From Roseobacter cerasinus (GTDB lineage: Bacteria; Pseudomonadota; Alphaproteobacteria; Rhodobacterales; Rhodobacteraceae), in contig NZ_BLIV01000011.1 in NCBI RefSeq assembly GCF_009811755.1, forward strand, positions 42,055-106,054: DNA of 64,000 bases, read 5' to 3'. The position numbers and the translations under genes are program-made. Numbering within the stretch: position 1 is the stretch's first letter; every line of letters begins with the position of its first letter. The notes beneath the pieces were generated by a model that was not told the origin of the DNA, did not search any database, and worked only from the letters and a program-made list of their open reading frames with translations. Positions 47,033 through 55,774 of the stretch are shown in pieces.

Positions 47033-48204
47033 TCTGTGATCTCGAAATGTTTGAGGTGTGTGGCGGAAATGGTGATGCCCAGGCCTGGTGTGTCATCGTC
47101 AAGCTGCAGATAGCCGTCCACCGCCTCGGCATCACCGTCGAATATATAGTAGAACAGCTCATTGCCGACCTCGACGTCGAAGACGGGGAAGTATTCGCTG
47201 ATTGGGCAATTCGCGTTGGCCATGGTCAGGTGGTAGTTGTGCATCTGTCCCGCATGCGGGATCACCGGGATCTGCGCGGCCTCGGCGATGGCGTTGATCT
47301 TCTGCGCCGCCGTGATGCCGCCGACGCGGTTGGTGTCGTATTGCAAGACACTGACAGCCTTGCGCTGGATCAGATCGTTGCAGCCGATGAAGCTGAACTC
47401 ATGCTCACCGCCCGAGATGGGCACAATGTTCATCGCATTGAGCTCGATGTAGCCCTGCACATCGTCTGCGATCACCGGCTCCTCCAGCCAGCGCGGCTCG
47501 TATTTGGCGAGCTTGGGCAACATGCGTTTGGCATAGTCCAGGTTCCAGCCCATGTAGCATTCGAGCATGAGATCGACATCATAGCCCAGCACCTCGCGCA
47601 GCGCCTCCACGCGTTTGAGGTTCTCGCGCATGCCCGCCATGCCATCCTTGGGGCCAAAGCCAAAGCGGGACTTGAACGCCTGATAGCCGTGGCTTGCGGC
47701 CTCTTCGGCCTCGCGCTGCATCGCCTCGACGCTGTCGGCATAGAGCTTGGAGTAATAGACCGGGATTTTCTCCTTCGTGCGCCCACCCAATAGCTTGAAG
47801 ACCGGCTTGCCCACCAGCTTGCCCATCAGATCCCAGATCGCAATGTCGATGGCGCTGATCGCGGTCATGCCGATGCCCTTGCGACCCCAGGCGTGCGTGC
47901 GGCGGTACATCTTTTCCCAGATATAGGCGTAGTCAAATGGATCTTCGCCGATCACCAGCGGGGCATACCACTCGTCAATCGCCTGTTTCACCACCCCCGG
48001 CGCGAGGGCCGCATTGCCGATGCCGACGGTGCCATCCTCGGTTTCCACTTCGCAGGTCAGCCACTGGTGGAAGCGGAACGACGCCATCGCGTCCCCCTTC
48101 ATCCACAGCGCGTCGGAAGCATTGGTGCAGAAATTGCCCTGCGGCGGGACGGTCGGGCCTTTCCAGGTCCAGACCCGCGTACGAACGGATTTGATAACTG
48201 ACAT
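47029..48204 (-). CDS. Enolase-superfamily acid-sugar dehydratase (mandelate racemase/rhamnonate dehydratase group)
   Basis: 391 aa: N-terminal capping domain, then a TIM barrel. Catalytic residues by motif: Lys178-Ser-Arg180 (KSRFGFGP), metal ligands Glu215 (LMLECY), Glu241 (WLEEPV) and Glu267 (GGEHEF), and an Asp290/His317 pair ([21 protein letters not shown]) typical of the mandelate-racemase group. Glu215 is an Asp in many relatives. Expected reaction: syn- or anti-dehydration of an aldonic/uronic acid to a 2-keto-3-deoxy acid. I cannot fix the stereochemistry; L-lyxonate, L-rhamnonate or galactonate-like acids are candidates. Confidence 0.85.
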   Translation of the reverse strand: MSVIKSVRTRVWTWKGPTVPPQGNFCTNASDALWMKGDAMASFRFHQWLTCEVETEDGTVGIGNAALAPGVVKQAIDEWYAPLVIGEDPFDYAYIWEKMYRRTHAWGRKGIGMTAISAIDIAIWDLMGKLVGKPVFKLLGGRTKEKIPVYYSKLYADSVEAMQREAEEAASHGYQAFKSRFGFGPKDGMAGMRENLKRVEALREVLGYDVDLMLECYMGWNLDYAKRMLPKLAKYEPRWLEEPVIADDVQGYIELNAMNIVPISGGEHEFSFIGCNDLIQRKAVSVLQYDTNRVGGITAAQKINAIAEAAQIPVIPHAGQMHNYHLTMANANCPISEYFPVFDVEVGNELFYYIFDGDAEAVDGYLQLDDDTPGLGITISATHLKHFEITE

Positions 48205-48205
48205 A

Positions 48206-49705
48206 TTACTCTCCCGAAGACATCATGGGATGGCGCTGTCGCTTAGCCACACGCCAGAGGCTGGGGCCAAAGAGGGCCAGCGCTGTGAGGACAAAGAAAA
48301 GCAGCGTTAGAGGCCGGGTGAACATCAGCCACCACTGCTCGTTCAACATGACCATGGACTGGCCCAACCGCTGCTCCAGCATACCCCCAAGGATTAGACC
48401 AATGGCCAGGGGGACAACGGAAAACCCATAGCGGCGCATGAAGAACCCAAGCACACCGGAGACCAGCGCGACCCAGACATCGAACATCGACTGGTCCAGT
48501 GCATAGGCCCCGACAATCGAGAAGACAAAGACGCACGGCCAGAGCACCTGAACCGGGATGCGCGCCACATGGGCAAAGAGTTTGGCCCCGCTCAGGCCAA
48601 CGGCAAAGAACAGCACATTGACTAGCATCATCGACCAGAAGATCGCATAGGCAAATTCGGCCTGCTCGGTGAACATCGTTGGGCCTGGGCGTAACCCGTG
48701 CACCATCAGCCCCGCCAGGATCACCGCTGCCGTGGCCGAGCCGGGGATGCCAAGCGCCAGCGTCGGCACCATCGCCCCGCCGGTGGCGGAGTTGTTTGCG
48801 GCCTCTGATCCGGCCACGCCTTCGATAGCGCCCTTGCCAAACTCCTGCGGGGTCTTCGACCAGCGCCTGGCCTCGTTGTAGCCAATCATCGAGGCGACCG
48901 TTGCCCCCTCCGCTGGCAGGATGCCGATGAAGGTGCCGATGCCGGAGGAGCGCAGGATCGCCCGCCATGTCTTGCGGTAGTCCGCCATCGAGGGCAGCTT
49001 GATCGCCTTCATTGAGACGGCTTCGCGCTGCACATGCAGATTGGACGCCTGTACCAGCAATTCGGAGATCCCGAAGAGGCCGATCAGCACGGGCACAAAA
49101 CTGATCCCGTCGTAGAGTTCGTAAGATCCAAAGGTGAACCGCTCCACCGTCGTCAGATTGTCAACGCCGACCAGCGCGAAAAAAATGCCAAAGCCACCCG
49201 CAATCAGATTCTTCAGAGGCGAGCCATCGCCAATGGAGGCCAGCATCGACAGGCCAAAGAGCGTCAGCGCAAAGTATTCAGGTGGCGAAAAGTTATAGGC
49301 CGCCCGCGCCAGCAAGGGCGCCGCGAGCATCAGGCAGATTACGCTGAAGATGCCGCCGAAGGTGGAGGCGACCACCGCCATCCCCAGAGCGCGGCCCGCC
49401 TCGCCTCGTTGCGCCAGGGGGTAACCGTCGAGGCAGGTTGTGGCGCTGGCTGCCGTGCCGGGCGTGTTGATCAGAATGGCCGTGATCGCGCCTGCAAAAG
49501 TTGCAGAGCAATAGATCGCGGTCAGGATCGCGATGGCGGGCACCGGATCCATCGTCAGCGTGAAGGGCAGCAACAGCGCCGCCCCCGTTGTGGCATTAAG
49601 CCCCGGCAGCGCTCCGATCACAACACCACCCAAGGTTGCCACGACCAGCAGCATCAGCAGATAGGGATCGCCCAGAACGATCAGACCTGAGACCAAGCCT
49701 TCCAT
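48206..49705 (-). CDS. tctA: Tripartite tricarboxylate transporter large membrane subunit TctA
   Basis: 499 aa from ATG 49703-49705 ([15 protein letters not shown]), coupled to tctB as ATGA. About 11 hydrophobic segments. Family motifs [20 protein letters not shown] near residue 27 and the repeat [20 protein letters not shown] are present; [20 protein letters not shown] marks the second half. One base separates it from the dehydratase gene, which ties transport and first catabolic step together. Confidence 0.94.
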   Translation of the reverse strand: MEGLVSGLIVLGDPYLLMLLVVATLGGVVIGALPGLNATTGAALLLPFTLTMDPVPAIAILTAIYCSATFAGAITAILINTPGTAASATTCLDGYPLAQRGEAGRALGMAVVASTFGGIFSVICLMLAAPLLARAAYNFSPPEYFALTLFGLSMLASIGDGSPLKNLIAGGFGIFFALVGVDNLTTVERFTFGSYELYDGISFVPVLIGLFGISELLVQASNLHVQREAVSMKAIKLPSMADYRKTWRAILRSSGIGTFIGILPAEGATVASMIGYNEARRWSKTPQEFGKGAIEGVAGSEAANNSATGGAMVPTLALGIPGSATAAVILAGLMVHGLRPGPTMFTEQAEFAYAIFWSMMLVNVLFFAVGLSGAKLFAHVARIPVQVLWPCVFVFSIVGAYALDQSMFDVWVALVSGVLGFFMRRYGFSVVPLAIGLILGGMLEQRLGQSMVMLNEQWWLMFTRPLTLLFFVLTALALFGPSLWRVAKRQRHPMMSSGE

Positions 49706-50178
49706 CAGCCGTACCACAGGTTGGTGAGCAGGCCCCGCGGGAAGCGGATTTCAAAGACCTGATCAAAGAGAAAGAACACCGCCAGCGGCACAACAAGCCC
49801 CACAAGCCACAGGATTACCGGCCGCCGCTCCCCCCAAAGGACAGTCAGCGCAAGCGCAAAGACCCCTAGCGCCAGAAACAGATCCACCGCAGTCAGCGCC
49901 GCAAACCCGGCAAAAAGCGCCAGCGTGCCCCAGACCGTGCCTTGCAGACGGTCGCGAATGCGGATCGGGTCGACCCAGAGCATCGCGAGGGTCATCAGCG
50001 TGATCGCGGCCAGTAGAAGTTGCGGAAAGTCAGACGGTTGAATGCCCCGCTTCAGGATCGGCGGCATTTTCTTGAACGTCGTTGAGACGTAAAAGGCCGC
50101 GATGCAGAACGCGAGGATCAGAACCGGGATCAGCCAACGCTCAAACTGGCCGCGGGATGCGGATTTTTCAGACATCAT
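49705..50178 (-). CDS. tctB: Tripartite tricarboxylate transporter small membrane subunit TctB
   Basis: 157 aa, four hydrophobic segments (WLIPVLILAFCIAAFYVST, LLLAAITLMTLAMLWVDP, LALFAGFAALTAVDLFLALG, LWLVGLVVPLAVFFLFDQVF), the TctB pattern. Between tctC and tctA. Confidence 0.9.
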   Translation of the reverse strand: MMSEKSASRGQFERWLIPVLILAFCIAAFYVSTTFKKMPPILKRGIQPSDFPQLLLAAITLMTLAMLWVDPIRIRDRLQGTVWGTLALFAGFAALTAVDLFLALGVFALALTVLWGERRPVILWLVGLVVPLAVFFLFDQVFEIRFPRGLLTNLWYG

Positions 50179-50248
50179 GTCTCACTCGAAAAGTGGGTGG
50201 GCCGGGCTGACGGCCGGGAGAGACCCCGGCCGTCACTGCGCGAGAGGC

Positions 50249-51202
50249 TTATTCGATGAAGCCCAGCTCTTTCAGAGCCGCATTCATCTCGGTCACGGTT
50301 GTCTCGATCTGAGGCCCCCAGACGTCAGATCCGGCCACCGATGTGCTGTCGAGACCTGCCGACTCGAGGAATGCCTGATACACGGTGTGGTTCATGGATT
50401 TCACCAGCGCCGCTTCGATCTTTTCGGCCACCTCGGGCGGGGTGTCGGCATGCACCGCAAATCCGCGTACGGTCGAGAAACTGACCGGGATACCAAGCTC
50501 CTTTGCGGTGGGCACATCGGCGATCTTGGCCATACGCTCATCCGCCAGCACAACCGTCGGACAAATCTCGCCCGCCTCGATCTGGGCGCTGGCCTCCGCC
50601 AGGTTCAGAACGCCCGCATCGACGGCGCCGGCCACCAGCTGCACCGCCAGCTCCGCACCGCCATCAAAGGGTAGCATCTTTGGGGTCTGCATGCCGCCAC
50701 GCTTGGCAAACATGAAGGCAGAGACATCGTCGATGTTGCCCAGATGGGTCACGCCGTAGGTGATCGGCGCCTCTTTCTGCTGGGCCACGAAATCCTCGGC
50801 ACTGTCATAGGTGCCGCATTTGGTCATCAGGATCTGTGGATCGTCGGTGCCTCGCGCGATGGGGCGGATCTCGTCCAACGTCAGACCACCCTGCCCTTTG
50901 GCCATGACCGCCGCATGCCCAACGGTGAAGGTCAGGATGGTGTAGCCATCCGCCGGGACGGTCTTGTAGTACTCCAGCGCCGCAGCACCGCCGCCGCCTT
51001 TCTTGTTCACCACAACCATGTCCTGCCCCAGCTCACGCCGGGCGCGCAGCATCATCATGCGTGTGGTCACATCTGTGCCGCCGCCATTGCCCGCGTGGGT
51101 GACAACCTCAATGGTCTTGGCCGGGAACTCCTCAGCCAGAGCCGCCCCGCCCGTTGCCAAGGCGGCAATGGCCGCAGCAACCTTGATCGAAAAATGTGTC
51201 AT
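50249..51202 (-). CDS. tctC: Tripartite tricarboxylate transporter solute-binding protein TctC (Bug family)
   Basis: 317 aa from ATG 51200-51202 with GAGGAGGAAAC upstream; longer readings lack a ribosome site. Signal peptide MTHFSIKVAAAIAALATGGA then FPAKTIEVVTHAGNGGGTDV, the Bug-family entry, and the ending FLESAGLDSTSVAGSDVW. Binds the substrate in the periplasm. First gene of the operon; the promoter and operator lie in 51203-51460, which contains no gene. Confidence 0.92.
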   Translation of the reverse strand: MTHFSIKVAAAIAALATGGAALAEEFPAKTIEVVTHAGNGGGTDVTTRMMMLRARRELGQDMVVVNKKGGGGAAALEYYKTVPADGYTILTFTVGHAAVMAKGQGGLTLDEIRPIARGTDDPQILMTKCGTYDSAEDFVAQQKEAPITYGVTHLGNIDDVSAFMFAKRGGMQTPKMLPFDGGAELAVQLVAGAVDAGVLNLAEASAQIEAGEICPTVVLADERMAKIADVPTAKELGIPVSFSTVRGFAVHADTPPEVAEKIEAALVKSMNHTVYQAFLESAGLDSTSVAGSDVWGPQIETTVTEMNAALKELGFIE

Positions 51203-51239
51203 GTTTCCTCCTCCTCGTTGGATCTTTGCAGATCTCGAC

Positions 51240-51255
51240 ATTTGGAATGCCAAAT
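51240..51255. promoter_or_regulatory. Candidate GntR/FCD operator upstream of tctC
   Basis: ATTTGGAATGCCAAAT is a dyad with perfect 6-bp arms and a 4-base centre, about 37 bases upstream of the tctC start. The TTGG...CCAA shape resembles sites of FCD-type GntR regulators such as UxuR/ExuR (TTGGTATACCAA). Assignment to the operon's own GntR gene is inference. Confidence 0.55.
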
Positions 51256-51460
51256 ATCGTATGTCAGGTCAAGCGTATTCATGCTGCGGGCCCACGACCC
51301 ACAGCCGCACGCTGGCCGACATCTGGAATATTTAAAACCGCGCAGATCGGGCGATGCGCCATCATCACAGCACACACCAAAGCAGCGCGCCCTATCGGAA
51401 GGACGCGCTGCGGGAGGGGCACCACCCGGCGTTTCGGGTGTCGCCTATGCTTGTGTCAGA

Positions 51461-52609
51461 TCAGCGTTCGAGCTTGCCAACACCGGAGAAGCGGAAGGCT
51501 TCCTGTTCCAGCGCGTCGATCTCTTCATTGCTCATCTGGTCATGTGCAACCGTGATGCGGCCAAGGAATACGAAGGGCAGCTCGTCAGCGCGGTCTTCCA
51601 TGTGCGCCTTGATCGCTTCGGCTGTGGCAGCACCCACGTCGTCGCCCATACGCATCGGTGTTGCGTCCAGCTCACCGCGGCGGATCGCGTCCAGCTCAAG
51701 GCCTGTGCCGCCCCAACCGGTGGAGAAGATTTCCTTCTCTTTGCCGACGGAAACCTGCGCCTCAACCGAACCCATCGCCATCGCGGTGTTCGCGTTGTGA
51801 ATGATTGTGGCTTCGGGGTAGGATTGCAGGATAAGGGACGTTCCTGCGAAACCGCCTTCGCGCTGATACTCGCCATAGTGCTCATACACTGTGGTCCAGC
51901 CCGCCTTTTCTTCTACACAGGCTTTGAAGTCGCCCGAGCGCTGGTTGTCGGTGATACCAGGAATACCGCGGTTCATCGCCATTGTGACGTTCTCACCGAG
52001 ACGCCCGATCATGTAGTCACACATGGTCAACGCACCTGCGGCAGACGAGAAATCAAACCAAGCGGCAGGTTGAACTTCCATCTCTTTCAGCGGCGTGTGG
52101 AACGCCCAGACATAGGTTGTCAGGTCGTCGGACTCTTTAGACAGCTTGACGATGTTGTCGGCCTGAATAGCCAGTTCCGAGGGCCCGAAGATCACGTAGT
52201 CATACAGGTCTTTGTCCTGAACGACCTGGTTCGCATACGTGGTCTGCAGCGAATGCTCGATCTGACGTGACGCGAATTCGGTTGTTTCGTATTTGATGCC
52301 CAGCTCATCCAGACGCTTGGTCATCGCCAGGTAGTTGCGCGCCCAGAAGTCTGACGTGTCAGAAGACGGGTAGATCAAAGCGATCTGGATCGGCGCGTCC
52401 TGGCTACCTGTGAATTTGACGGCTTCGCTGCCGACGACGGCTTGCATCGCTTCCAGCTTGCCTTCGGCGTTCACCTCATCCGGCACCCAGTAGTTGCGGT
52501 CTGCAATGTCCGGCAGTTCCTTCAGGGGCAGTTTGGCATGACCATCCGCGGCTGCCATTCCGGCAAATGCAACCGAAGCCACCAAAGCTGTTGTTGTAAA
52601 AAGTTTCAT
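51461..52609 (-). CDS. LuxP-like periplasmic binding protein of an ABC sugar importer
   Basis: 382 aa with signal peptide (MKLFTTTALVASVAFAGMAA). It belongs to the sugar-binding Peripla_BP_4 fold and, against remembered Vibrio LuxP, matches in colinear blocks: IALIYPSSDTSDFWARNYLA, DYVIFGPSEL, STGWGGTGLELDAIRRGELD, and MRMGDD followed later by EAFRFSG. Residues aligning with LuxP Ser79, Trp82, Arg215, Thr266, Trp289 and Arg310 are kept, while Gln77, Asn159 and Asp267 appear as Asp, Ala and Ala. It feeds the adjacent permease and ATPase, not a LuxQ kinase. Ligand: a furanose-like sugar or an AI-2-like molecule; undecided. Confidence 0.8.
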   Translation of the reverse strand: MKLFTTTALVASVAFAGMAAADGHAKLPLKELPDIADRNYWVPDEVNAEGKLEAMQAVVGSEAVKFTGSQDAPIQIALIYPSSDTSDFWARNYLAMTKRLDELGIKYETTEFASRQIEHSLQTTYANQVVQDKDLYDYVIFGPSELAIQADNIVKLSKESDDLTTYVWAFHTPLKEMEVQPAAWFDFSSAAGALTMCDYMIGRLGENVTMAMNRGIPGITDNQRSGDFKACVEEKAGWTTVYEHYGEYQREGGFAGTSLILQSYPEATIIHNANTAMAMGSVEAQVSVGKEKEIFSTGWGGTGLELDAIRRGELDATPMRMGDDVGAATAEAIKAHMEDRADELPFVFLGRITVAHDQMSNEEIDALEQEAFRFSGVGKLER

Positions 52610-52691
52610 CTATTTTCCTCCCAATGATGAAAAAGTTCGTCCGGGGGCGGCGTCATGTCTATGCCGCCCACGGGGGGTGTTTTGGTTTCAG

Positions 52692-53819
52692 TTACCCGCT
52701 TGGAACGGGATCTCCGGCAAAGATGCCGCCGATTGCCAACAGGCCGATTAGAACACCGATGATGAGGGCTGCAAACCGCACCGTTTTCTGACCTTCCGCA
52801 GTTTTCAGATCAGCGAACCAGCCGCCAGCACCGTCACGGTCTTTCTTTTGGATCCAGGCATAGAGTGCGACCGAACTGATGATCACAAAGCCTGAAGCAA
52901 CCGGCTGCCAGAAGAACTCAATACGCAGTGTGACCAGTGCATTGAGCATCATGGCCAGCAACAGAACACCGGAGAACGACCCGATGATGGATGCGCGTCC
53001 GCCAAAGAGTGACGTACCGCCCACAACAACCGCAGCAATCACGTGCAGGTTGAAGAAGGGAGCCATCGTTGCCTGAATTGCATTCTGTTTACCGGTCAGC
53101 ATCAGTCCCGCCAGCGCTGCACAGGCGCCACACAGGACGTAGGCATAGACCTTGTGCCGCTTAACGCCGATGCCGGTGAGCTCTGCGGATTCCGGGCTGG
53201 AGCCAATCGCCACCGTGTAGCGACCGAAGTGTGTGCGCTGGAGAATGTAGTACCCAGCCACCATGGTCAGAATGCCGATCACAGCAGGTGTCGGAATAAA
53301 GAACGGTGTCTGTCCGCGGCCAATTTCGGTCAGAACGTCCGGGAAGCGCGCCAACACAAGGCCTTTGGCCAAAAGCAATGCAAGCCCTTTGTAGACAAGG
53401 TCCATGGCCAGTGTCCCGATCAGGTCTGGCACGTTGAAACGTGTGATCACCAGCCCGTTGATCAGACCCAGCAGCGCGCCAATCGACAGCGCGATTGGGA
53501 TGCCAACATAGATGGAAAAGCCGAACTGCTTGACCAGAAATGCCATGATAATAGCCGACAAAACCGCGACGGACCCGACCGACAGGTCAATCCCGCGTTG
53601 GGTGATGACAAAGGTCATCGCCATCGCCATCGGCATATAAAGCGCCGCATCCTGAAGGATCAGCTCCAGATTGCTGATGCGGTAGAACCTGTCCGGAGAC
53701 GCCACTGCCATGAACAGGAAAATTGCAGCAATCATCGCCATTGGTGCGATAATCGCCATGTAAGGCTCTAACCGTTCAGACAACGGGGCCCTTTCGTCTG
53801 TCGCAACTGCAGTGTTCAT
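52692..53819 (-). CDS. CUT2-type sugar ABC permease (FrcC/RbsC-like)
   Basis: 375 aa from ATG 53817-53819, overlapping the ATPase stop as ATGA. Eight to ten hydrophobic segments; the family motif ITQRGIDLSVGSVAVLSAII near residue 80 and the C-terminal VVVGGTSLFGGRASIIGSFS are RbsC/FrcC hallmarks. Partner of the 254-aa ATPase and of the LuxP-like binding protein that follows after 82 bases. Confidence 0.92.
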   Translation of the reverse strand: MNTAVATDERAPLSERLEPYMAIIAPMAMIAAIFLFMAVASPDRFYRISNLELILQDAALYMPMAMAMTFVITQRGIDLSVGSVAVLSAIIMAFLVKQFGFSIYVGIPIALSIGALLGLINGLVITRFNVPDLIGTLAMDLVYKGLALLLAKGLVLARFPDVLTEIGRGQTPFFIPTPAVIGILTMVAGYYILQRTHFGRYTVAIGSSPESAELTGIGVKRHKVYAYVLCGACAALAGLMLTGKQNAIQATMAPFFNLHVIAAVVVGGTSLFGGRASIIGSFSGVLLLAMMLNALVTLRIEFFWQPVASGFVIISSVALYAWIQKKDRDGAGGWFADLKTAEGQKTVRFAALIIGVLIGLLAIGGIFAGDPVPSG

Positions 53820-54580
53820 GCGGCGTCCTCCTTGGCACCAACGATCATGCCCAGCACTTCCTGGGTCGAGCTCTCTGCGGTCAAGGCAACGCCCACGCAT
53901 TGGCCTCGGCGCTGGACATGGACGCGGTCGGAGACTTCAAACACATCGTCCAGCGAGTGGCTGATCAAGATCACAGCCAAACCTTGGGCTTTGAGCGTCT
54001 TGATCAATTTCAGCGTCCGGGCGGTTTCCTGCGGACCAAGTGCGGCGGTCGGTTCGTCCATCACGAGAACCCGCAGGCCTTCGTGATAAACAGCGCGTGC
54101 AATTGCGACGGCCTGCCGCTGACCACCGGACAAACTGTCTGTGGACGCGTCGAGCGAGCGCAAGCGCACGCCCAGGCGTTCCATCAAGACACGCTCCGTC
54201 TCGTCGCGCATCTTTTTGTTGTCGAGAATTGTGAACCCAAGAAACTTCTTGGTCAGCTCATTGCCCAAAAACATATTGGCCGGTGGGTCCAGATGATCCG
54301 CCAATGCCAGCGTTTGATAAACAGCATCAATGCCCATCTTTGCAGCATCTGCGTGATTGGCCATCTCGACACGTTCGCCATCCACAAAGATCTCGCCTTC
54401 GGTGGGCTGATACACTCCGGTCAGAATCTTGATCAGGGTCGATTTGCCCGCCCCGTTGTCGCCGACAATGGCGAGCACTTCGCCCGGGTAGGCATCAAGA
54501 TCGACGTTTTCCAGTGCGCGTACACCACCGAAGCGTTTGGAGATGCCGCGCATGGATACGACGGGTTGTTGATCGCTCAT
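53816..54580 (-). CDS. Single-domain sugar ABC ATPase (FrcA-like)
   Basis: 254 aa from ATG 54578-54580 (MSDQQPVVSMRGISKRFGGV). Walker A IVGDNGAGKSTLIKILTGVY, signature DSLSGGQRQAVAIARAVYHE, Walker B LVMDEPTAALGP, switch His in ISHSLDDVF. One nucleotide-binding domain only, as in FrcA, so it must act as a homodimer. The first transporter of the region uses a two-domain ATPase instead. Confidence 0.92.
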   Translation of the reverse strand: MSDQQPVVSMRGISKRFGGVRALENVDLDAYPGEVLAIVGDNGAGKSTLIKILTGVYQPTEGEIFVDGERVEMANHADAAKMGIDAVYQTLALADHLDPPANMFLGNELTKKFLGFTILDNKKMRDETERVLMERLGVRLRSLDASTDSLSGGQRQAVAIARAVYHEGLRVLVMDEPTAALGPQETARTLKLIKTLKAQGLAVILISHSLDDVFEVSDRVHVQRRGQCVGVALTAESSTQEVLGMIVGAKEDAA

Positions 54581-54654
54581 TTTGGATTGCTCCTGAGTGT
54601 CTTGGGTGTCCGGTGCCCGCAGGCGGCGCACCGGACAGATTGCGTGACGCTGGC

Positions 54655-55752
54655 TTAGCCTGCCACACCCCAGATTTTCTTGTATGCGTCGCGATAGCCG
54701 TTGTCGGGGTCGAAGGTGTTGTTCGGCCCGCCATCGAATTCGATGTTGTCTGGTGTCACGACGTGCAGCGGCGAATTGAAGCCCGACCACTCTTCGCCCG
54801 CAAAGGCGCGGTTCAGTTCGTCAATCATCTGCCAGCCCTGCAGGTTCAGCGGCTCTGCCACGGTCACGGCCTGATACTCCTGCGTGCGCACACGCTGGTA
54901 GGCCGCCTGGCTGCCGTCACCGGCGGCCACCGCAATTGGACCACCGTCACCGGGGATGCCAGCGGCTGCGAGCGACGGACCCATGAAGTCGAAGTAGAGG
55001 TCGTTGATGGCAAGGCTGTGCGTCCACTTCGCACCGTGACGCTGCAACAGCGAGGTGGTCAGCTGCGGCATCCGGGTGGAGGTCTCCGCAATGGGTGTGT
55101 CGACATATTCCAGCACTTCGCCACCCAGGTTTTCGATGGCTTCCTTCATCCAGTCCGCCTTGTCGATGGCTATTTGATAGGTGGAGTCGGTGAAGATCAC
55201 GACCTTCGGCTGCTCTTCCGCGTCGACGAAGGCCCAGTAGGCTGCGGCCAGCGACACGTCGCGCGCATTGGTGGTGATATTGGCGAAGAGGCCGACATCA
55301 GGCGCCGGGCCATTGTCGGAGGTCGCGTGCCAGGCCACCATGGGGATGTTGGCGTTCTGCGCGGCTTCCAGACCCACCTGCTGTTCGGTCGGATTGAAGC
55401 CGTTGATGATGATGCCATCGGGGTTCAGAGCCAGCGCCTGATTAAAAGCCGCTGTCCGGCCCGAGATGGTGCCCGCGCCTTCGATGATCCGCAGATCCCA
55501 GCCAATGGCCGCTGCCGCTTCCTTAGAGCCTTCCGCGGCCCCCAGCACACCGCCGTTGGTGAGGTCAGAGGCCAGCATGACTACCAGCTTGTCGGGCTGT
55601 GCCGCTGGGCCTGTTGTCGGGCCTGTCCAGGTATCCTGGCGCGAGGCAAATTGGTCGACAAACTGTTTCGCCTCATCAACGGATTGCGCGGATGCGCCCG
55701 TCGTCAGGGCCATGGCTGCAACAGCGCTGGCCAGCAGTGTTCTTCTAAGCAT
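54655..55752 (-). CDS. Sugar ABC substrate-binding protein (Peripla_BP_4)
   Basis: 365 aa from ATG 55750-55752 with GGGAGGATATCAC upstream. Signal peptide MLRRTLLASAVAAMALTTGA. The N-terminal lobe has LVVMLASDLTNGGVLGAAEG and IIINGFNPTEQQVGLEAAQN; the C-terminal lobe IAVAAGDGSQAAYQRVRTQE. Ribose-type fold, but the ligand cannot be read from sequence. It follows its permease by 22 bases. Confidence 0.88.
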   Translation of the reverse strand: MLRRTLLASAVAAMALTTGASAQSVDEAKQFVDQFASRQDTWTGPTTGPAAQPDKLVVMLASDLTNGGVLGAAEGSKEAAAAIGWDLRIIEGAGTISGRTAAFNQALALNPDGIIINGFNPTEQQVGLEAAQNANIPMVAWHATSDNGPAPDVGLFANITTNARDVSLAAAYWAFVDAEEQPKVVIFTDSTYQIAIDKADWMKEAIENLGGEVLEYVDTPIAETSTRMPQLTTSLLQRHGAKWTHSLAINDLYFDFMGPSLAAAGIPGDGGPIAVAAGDGSQAAYQRVRTQEYQAVTVAEPLNLQGWQMIDELNRAFAGEEWSGFNSPLHVVTPDNIEFDGGPNNTFDPDNGYRDAYKKIWGVAG

Positions 55753-55774
55753 GTGATATCCTCCCATATCAGTG

